From Sophora flavescens (lineage: Eukaryota > Streptophyta > Magnoliopsida > Fabales > Fabaceae): 64,000 nucleotides of DNA. Location: contig CM061070.1 of NCBI GenBank assembly GCA_030762895.1, positions 31,709,652 to 31,773,651 on the forward strand. Reading direction: 5' to 3'. Position numbers and translations under genes: made by a program. Shown here piece by piece: positions 58,021 through 64,000 of this stretch. Positions within the stretch are counted from its first letter, which is position 1, and the number at the start of each line of letters is the position of its first letter. The notes under the pieces are model-generated. The model saw nothing but the letters and a program-made list of their open reading frames with translations. It was not told the origin of the DNA and ran no database searches.

Positions 58021-58042
58021 CTCGTCCCACTGGACGTGCCAA
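58021..58042 (-). other. Primer binding site of the Tat element
   Basis: Minus strand TTGGCACGTCCAGTGGGA lies two bases inside the 5' LTR edge (TGTTAAC at plus 58045). Confidence 0.6.
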
Positions 58043-58044
58043 TT

Positions 58045-59119
58045 TGTTAACGTTGGTTTTTGGTTTCTAACCGAAATTCCTTCGTTACAAATAATTAGAT
58101 ATCAAACGAGTGTGGAACCTACGAGTTATGCGGTAATCTCGTCAAGAATATTTATGAACTGTCTGCCAAGTATAAATTTGACAATTTTAGTTAAATTAGG
58201 AATTACTAGCAAGGACTTAGTACTAAGACAAGTATATAAGTTTGAAAATGGTGTATGATTCTTGTCACTAATGAAACTTGACAATGAAACCACTTGTATT
58301 TGAAAAGATAAGTTTGAAGTTTTAAAAGAAGAAAGTAGTTTCTATATTAGAAAATAACTTCCTAATTACACTGAGTAACTAATAAAAAGAACAAAAGTTT
58401 AAAAGATAAGTTAAGTAAAGTAGGATCTAAGCAATACTACTTGCAAAAAAATGAATGAATTTAAAAGAAGAACATAAAAGAACTGCTGGAAATAAATGAG
58501 AGTAAATGAAGAACTTGAATAAAAGAGATGAAAATGGCATTGAATTTCGCCATAGTATTGAAATAAGAAGGATGGAAGGAATACTTGAATGTAATCCGTC
58601 AATCTGCTGTGTGATCGAGATGTATAGGATGCGTATCAAGTAACCGACCTTTATTACATTGTGATTACTAGTATTTATAGGAAAATAAAATAACTACCTA
58701 GAAATAACTCCCTATCTAAATGACTGCCATATGTCTTTGGCAGTTTTCTTAAGTTTTATACTTAACTGTTTTGTCAAGCAATTCCACTAACTGCTCAATG
58801 TCTTGAACCGCTCCGTGTCAATTTGCTTATCTTCGACAGTTTGAACTGTTTGACAACTTGTATTGGTACCTTTCATCGGATTGGGGACTCAACCAATTTA
58901 TTCACTTTTCTATTTCTCTTGACGACTCTTCTTTCGACTGAGTCTTCCTTTATTATTTTGTCAGGAATTTGATTGTCGAATCTTTTCCTCTGTCGAACTG
59001 TATTTTCTCGTCAACCAAATATTTTCAATACTTAGAAAATTTTGGTTATCACTTCGATCCCTTCGTCAGCCTGTCAAAAAAAAAAACATCCGTCAAAACT
59101 CAAAATTTCACCCCTAACA
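58045..59119 (-). repeat. 5' LTR of the Tat element
   Basis: Plus-strand ends are TGTTAACGTT and CCCCTAACA. A pair with 34299-35370, it differs by scattered substitutions and short indels, so it is older than the 44642-50505 element. Confidence 0.9.
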
Positions 59120-59143
59120 TTGAGTAACCCTACATATTCCTAC
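59120..59143 (-). other. NF-YA last-exon sliver between two retroelements
   Basis: On the minus strand, GTAGGAATATGTAGGGTTAC and CAA follow the TSD. In the frame of the NF-YA C-terminus before its frameshift this reads R-N-M-stop-G-Y-S, resembling the NMQGYS-type continuation of NF-YA tails, with the Gln codon changed to TAG. It is flanked by the solo LTR on one side and the Tat LTR on the other. Confidence 0.6.
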
Positions 59144-60380
59144 TGACACGCTGTCGCACGCGCGTCAAAAAGCGAGCGGTTTGTAAAAATATGTAGTTAG
59201 GGCGTGACAACTCGAGTATCGTCTCACAAGGACTCTTGGATTGTTATTCACAGAAAAATCAGTTTTTGGGGGTGGGGGTGGGGGGGGATTGGTTTGAAAT
59301 TCAATCAAAATAAAACAAGCAGAAAACAATGCAAACTAAATAATTATCAATAAGCTAAAACGATTAATCTACTGCTTTCAGTTTCCCACTATCATTGATT
59401 CATACAATTCCAGGCCCTAAGCGGAATCTAATCCCTTTTCGATTGTAGCGACAATTAACAAGCGAAACCGGCACTACGAGACGTATGTTCCTAATTCCCG
59501 AATTAAGCAAACGAGGTGAAGCACTCGTGAATTAAGCAAACACGATTGAACACACGCGAATTAAGCAAACGCGATTAAGTATAAGAACACAAAATCATCG
59601 AAACAAATCAATACATATTCTATACAATCCTGAATTAAGCAAACAGAACATATAGAACAATATTGAAAGAGAGTAGCATTAAGTTTGGGAATTACAGCAC
59701 CTCAAGCGGCAATGGAAACCGATTACAGCAGATCAATTCAAGGAATTAGTTCTCCATCAAATACATCATAAAAACCCTAGGAACTAATTCGCAGCCGTCA
59801 AAATGAAAAGGAAAAGAGAAGTTCCCCAAATCTGCCCCAAAACAACAATTTATAGCCTTCAGGATCTGCGCCCGCTCGCGAGGCGAGTATCCTCTCGCGA
59901 CGCGAATATTAGAGATGACGCCAGTTTGAATTTGGATTCTCATGAGGCGAGACAGAAAGGGTCTTCTCATTACGCCCGTGATGAGTATCAGGGCCTGGGC
60001 ATGATGGCTTCTGGTCCTCAGGCTCGCGAGGCGAGACATGGTTCGCGAGGCGAGACAGAAAGGATGACATTCTGCTGTTCAGGCTGGTCTTCAGTCTCGC
60101 GAGGCGAGTATCCTCTCGCGGGGCGAACATTTCCAGAATTGCATTCTCCACTATTTCTTCATTCCCTTGACTCTAAGTTAACCTGAAAATATGAAATAGC
60201 AGTGAATGCTTTATTTGACTCAAAAACTAACTAAAATGCCCTAAACTACTTAAGAAACTCAAAATGTTGCTTGAGGACGGTTAAATCCAAATTTGGGCTA
60301 AAACGAGATTGAAACTCGAATAATCAGTGCAAAAACCATGATCTTACTAGTTATAAAACTAGTTAGCCAGAGGCTGACCA
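59144..60380 (-). mobile_element. Solo LTR in the last exon of NF-YA, TSD CCTAC
   Basis: It is 1237 bp and, on the minus strand, starts TGGTCAGCCTCTGGC and ends GTGTCA. CCTAC lies at 59139-59143 and 60381-60385. It belongs to the family of the LTR at 2244-3726. U3 holds CTCGCGAGGCGAG words (59870-60125). The NF-YA stop codon used in the model lies in the duplicated CCTAC. Confidence 0.93.
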
Positions 60381-60381
60381 C

Positions 60382-63148
60382 CTACCAATGTGAGAAGGGT
60401 AACCACATAATCTGAAATCTGGCCCCTTTTTGCTGGAAGATTTCATCAATATTGGATGCACTTGTAACATCAGAACAGGTTGTTGTGGAAGTACCATCCC
60501 TGTAGTTTTCCATCTGCTGCACTTTAGATTCCGACATATTATTTCCACTCAGATTCAGCCGTGTATAGCTCGAAACATCAAGACCATGGTCAGCCAAAGT
60601 AGGCTTTGATTCTTGAAGCTTTTTGGTATTGACGAAGCATCCACCAGAACCTCTAGCTCTCCTCAACGCATGTTGATGACGGGACTCATGAAGATATGTC
60701 TGCATAACAATATTCATAGCGTTGCTAAGAGAAATTGACCTTAGAAAGGAGAAGAAACAAAAATGTACTTACTTTCCTATCTTTGATGAGTTTGTTTTGT
60801 GCTTCAAGTTTTGCGCGATACTGTCTACGTCTCATAATAGCATGGTACTGCTTTGCATTCACATATATGGGTTCCTCACTAAGATCAGGCGGCAGAGGGA
60901 TTCGAACAGGAGCCATTCCCATTAGCTGGGCATGATGAATCTGTTCAGATTTTGATAGCATATATTTCAGAATTCAGTGATAGACAGAATTCTTCTTGGT
61001 GCTACAAGCATGTAAGTCACTATGAGTTTCATGGATTTATGTAACTTTTTTTACCTCATTATGAGAATCCAAAGAGTTGAAGCTTGAATTGTACCCCTAC
61101 TATTGCTAGAAAGCCCACTTTCTATTTTAATCAACTAAGCAAAAGGTTAACAAGAATCAATGACAATGCTGTCTTATAAAGATTGCATCTCTGGTTATAA
61201 TAAGTTTGTAATAAAGAAAGTCCTGGGTCAAAGATAAGAAAATAGCTCTCCACCATAAAAAAAAAAGAATTTTTAATAAATAATAAAAGCAAGAAAAAGA
61301 ATAAAATCAAAGGAGATGCAAAGGAAAAGGTAATACAGATTTTATAAATGGAAAGATACTTCCCAAAACCTACTTTAAGAACAATAAGAATCTGTAGGGT
61401 TGGCAAACTATCTATAGCACAACAAACTGTAAAAACTAATTAAGCATGGATGACCAGTTGAAAAGATTCCCAGGGACATTTCAATTATTCATTTAAAGAG
61501 TGCATAATAAAGGCATAAGCAGGATTCCAACCGCAGCAAGTGCAGCATTTTCTCCTACCAATATCTATTTCGAAGTCTATCAAAGGTGTCGGACAGGATT
61601 CATTCCAGTTCAATTAGGAAACTATCTATTATTTATATAATAAGAATAGCACGCTTTCCCAGAAAGACTTTCACCCTATTTCTTAGTCAATGACATAACA
61701 AAGCCTAAGCCATTTGAAACAAAATCAGAAGAAAAGAAATGCATCCTACCAAACCTACCCAGCTCAGAAGGTGGAGCAATCATAACAGTGATAAAGTCAT
61801 AAATCAGATTCAAACAAAATACTTTCTTGAGAAACCATAAATCTGATGTCACAAGTCTTGCATATGATTATTTTTAACATTTTATTCTATGGCGAATCTC
61901 AATATACTGGAAACAAGGTGACACAAATAGCAAAATAATGAAAAAGAAATGAATAAACTGCAATATCTTACATTAGACTGTAGACCATACACAGCTAATA
62001 GGCCACTAAAGCATGGCTCATCATGGTGGAATGCAGTATGAGCCTGAAACACAAATTATAAGAAAAAGTTCTGCAAATATCTTCCATCCAACAAGGCACG
62101 AGAATATATCTACTTACAAGTGATTGGTTGTGACCCAGTTTAGGAGGGAAGGCAAAATCCTGACTCCCCACAGATGACTTGATGGGACCTTCAACACTGT
62201 TTCTCCCAGTTTTGCTAAGTGTTGAACAAGCAGAGGAATTGCTATACTGGATAGAAAATTGACCTAGTATCCAAATCAGAGCAAATACTCATCAACATGT
62301 ATTATTAAGCTATCTAAAATCAGTTCTAACTTTTGGAAGAAAAAAATATATTAGTTTTAATATTTATGGATATTGTCAAGTGTTAAAAGTCCCATGCCGG
62401 TTGAGTATATAAATAAAGGACCATTTATAATGACTTGGGCAACCCTCTCCAACGATCTAGCCTTTCGGGTGGAGGTAGGTCGAATTACTCTAACACGGCA
62501 TCAAAGCCTATCCTGACGTTGGGTCATCCGCAGATGTCTAGTCCTAGGTGTGAGAGGGTGTGTCAAGTGTATGAAGAACCATTTATAATGACATGGGGGA
62601 CCATCCTCCATGAGGTGGCTTTAGGTGTGAAGTTAGGCCTAATTATGCTAAAAGATATAAATGTTATTCTATATCCAATTCTAAGTGAGGAGATATTACT
62701 TTACAATTAGATCATAATTATATATTTTCATTACTTTATCTTTAATCTTTTACCATACAGAGTGCTGCTGCAGCTTTACCATAGAAAAGATATACACCTA
62801 TAGCAGAAAGAAGCAACAATAACCAATTGATAAGCACCAAAATTCAGAATTAAAAGACATACACAGGATTTTAATACAAATACCTGATTGTGGTGAAGTG
62901 ATTTCAGGATAAGATTGACCAGTCAATTGAGTTGAAGATGATTCTTGGTCTTGAAATTGAAAACTTGGTGGCGTAGTCTTATGACATTGTTGTGGCAGAA
63001 CACTCATTTTCAAGGTCAAACTTTTGGACATTGATGATTGCTGGACATCAGATTCAGAAGAAATCCCCCATGATGAGCATCCAAGAGCATATGGGGATGT
63101 CAAATGGGCAGGACACAGACCAGAGTCTTTCTCACACAAGTACTTCAT
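60382..63148 (-). CDS. NF-YA: NF-YA (CCAAT-binding factor subunit A), C-terminus altered by frameshift and LTR insertion
   Basis: Coding exons are 62884-63148, 62118-62263, 61972-62043, 60773-60940 and 60382-60699 (GT-AG borders, in frame, 322 residues). The NF-YB/C interaction helix is EEPIYVNAKQYHAIMRRRQY RAKLEAQNKL (exon 4), and the DNA-binding helix is YLHESRHQHALRRARGSGG in exon 5; both are intact. NF-YA joins NF-YB/NF-YC to bind CCAAT boxes. The N-terminus is Ser/Gln-rich, as usual. After IFQQKG the frame runs RFQIMWLPFSHW to a stop. The +1 frame reads PDFRLCGYPSHIGR, the expected tail, so an indel in the AAAAAGGGG run is likely. The solo LTR then cuts the exon. The core should still function if the mRNA is stable. 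A 3' splice site (CTTACAG, about 63177) upstream of ATG indicates a 5' UTR intron. Confidence 0.93.
62385..62712 (+). repeat. Dispersed repeat in NF-YA intron 1
   Basis: It starts near GTTAAAAGTCCCATGCCGGT and contains ATAAATAAAGGACCATTTAT, repeated as GAACCATTTATAATGACATG about 160 bp later. It is GC-richer than the intron. The AAAGTCCCAY-CGGTTGAG start is a common plant repeat motif (TRIM-LTR or similar), but ends and target duplication were not resolved. Confidence 0.4.
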
Positions 63149-63176
63149 TTTTTTCCACTACAGCTTAAGGCTGACC

Positions 63177-64000
63177 TGTAAGAATCACAATTCACTTACC
63201 TTCCAAAAAACTACGAGATCGGTTCTACCTGGATTTATCTACAGCTTTCTCAATCAACAGGACATGCTTTTCAAAGTAGTATACCTATCAGATTGTTGTT
63301 GCAGTTACTATTAGCGACCAGCAGACCAAAATATGCAAAGCAACTCAGACACTTGGAGAATGTGGAACAATATAAGCATACCAAACTATGAATGAGCATG
63401 TCAATTCAAATAGGCCAAAATGTTCATGGAGCAACTAGTTTAGAAGCAATTTAGAGCCATTGTGTATATAGGCATACATCCTTGCATGTGAGCATGAGCA
63501 TGTGCATGTGTATTTTCAGAAAACATACTTCACGCTTGTGCAATTGAGAAGAGAGATTTATGGGACAGAAAACCACTATCTTCATGTAACTAACTAGAAA
63601 ACAAAGAAATCAGACGATATGAACTAGTGCAGAAGCTCCCATAAGATACTTGTAAGGACTTGGTATAGAGATTCAAAGAAAAAAAAACCCCCGCTTTATC
63701 TTGTGTTAAAGTAACATGCAATCTTTTAAGCAAACAAATTGGTTAACTAAAGCAAGAAGCAATTTGCATGGTAAAAAGGATTTCATCTGTTACTACAGGT
63801 GCTCTTCAATTTATTCAACAACCCTCTGGTAAACCGAATCACAAATAAGGAAAATGTTTCAACACAACTTAACCTATTCAAAATTGGAGCACGGAATGTG
63901 GACTTCATTAATAATAAATTTCTTTGAAAAACATAGGAGTTTAGAATTCGATAAAAGCAATCAAACAGAACACAACTTGAATCAACACAATAGAATACAG
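63177..64000 (-). other. NF-YA 5' UTR intron/upstream region
   Basis: No coding exon is supported. The acceptor at about 63177 implies that a 5' UTR exon lies further right, possibly beyond the window. Confidence 0.4.

Larger units (their letters stand above)
34299..59119 (-). mobile_element. Tat-clade Ty3/gypsy retrotransposon (about 15 kb without nested insertions)
   Basis: LTRs are 34299-35370 (3') and 58045-59119 (5'). The primer site is at 58021-58042 and the purine tract at about 35371-35390. Minus-strand order is gag, protease, RT, RNase H, second RNase H, integrase. The extra RNase H domain before integrase is the hallmark of the Tat lineage. A plus-strand ORF fills the space between integrase and the 3' LTR. 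Three later insertions are nested inside (40179-42020, 44642-50505, 52016-54139). Many stops and frame breaks make it inactive. The flanks TTGAG (right) and GATGG (left) do not match, so the left end may be rearranged. Confidence 0.9.

Noticed and set aside
62385..62712. tRNA- or SINE-derived element in NF-YA intron 1
   Set aside because: No A/B box pair or poly-A tail could be recognised; left as a generic repeat.
63190..63205. Splice donor (GAAG/GTAAGT, minus strand) upstream of NF-YA ATG
   Set aside because: It would leave an intron of only about 22 bases to the acceptor at 63177.

Overview
This is nuclear DNA from a flowering plant. The host genes carry many GT-AG introns and match plant families (Alfin-like PHD protein, NF-YA, plant SDR). 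The spaces between them are filled with nested plant LTR retrotransposons, a CACTA transposon and MITEs. The repeat types (Tat/Ogre-like elements with an Arg-type primer site, long LTRs, the MITE families) suggest a dicot, probably a papilionoid legume. That last step is inference.

Host genes. Three can be modelled exon by exon. (1) A 269-residue short-chain dehydrogenase-like protein lies at 11886-14603 (+, 4 exons); it has lost the catalytic lysine and the canonical cofactor-binding glycines. (2) A 253-residue Alfin-like histone reader with a C-terminal PHD finger lies at 17810-21480 (-, 5 exons). (3) An NF-YA CCAAT-box factor lies at 60382-63148 (-, 5 coding exons); its extreme C-terminus and 3' UTR are broken up by transposons.

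Left flank (1-9662). From left to right: the end of a non-autonomous retroelement with an unusual Cys-rich ORF and its LTR (2244-3726); a minus-strand Tat/Ogre-like 5' end with Arg-type primer site and promoter-bearing LTR (about 3771-6190); a 107-bp higher-order tandem array (about 6195-7690); and the 3' end plus LTR of a copia-like element (7690-9662). MITEs (10061-11804) separate these from the SDR gene.

Centre (23535-34207). Copies of one roughly 0.64-kb LTR lie in inverted orientation. The left copy is split by a complete 2572-bp CACTA element (TSD CGG) that carries exon-intron fragments of the endosomal FYVE gene FREE1. The right part is a non-autonomous LTR element holding degraded pieces of two host genes (a RING-H2 ligase and an NFD4/nodulin-like transporter) and a 68-bp tandem array.

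Right (34299-59119). A Tat-clade Ty3/gypsy element of about 15 kb lies on the minus strand, with gag, protease, RT, two RNase H domains and integrase. A large intron-containing ORF of the plant-mobile-domain type lies antisense to these, next to its 3' LTR. Three later insertions with target-site duplications inflate it to 24.8 kb: solo LTR 40179-42020 (GTTGT), complete element 44642-50505 (GCTTT), and solo LTR about 52016-54139, which lands in the protease active-site codons. A fourth solo LTR (59144-60380, CCTAC) sits in the last NF-YA exon.

Reading NF-YA leftwards, slivers of what looks like its 3' end survive at 59120-59143, 34208-34298 and about 23180-23534. The last two contain sequences resembling miR169 target sites. 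The window therefore seems to record one host gene whose 3' end has been spread over about 37 kb by nested insertions.
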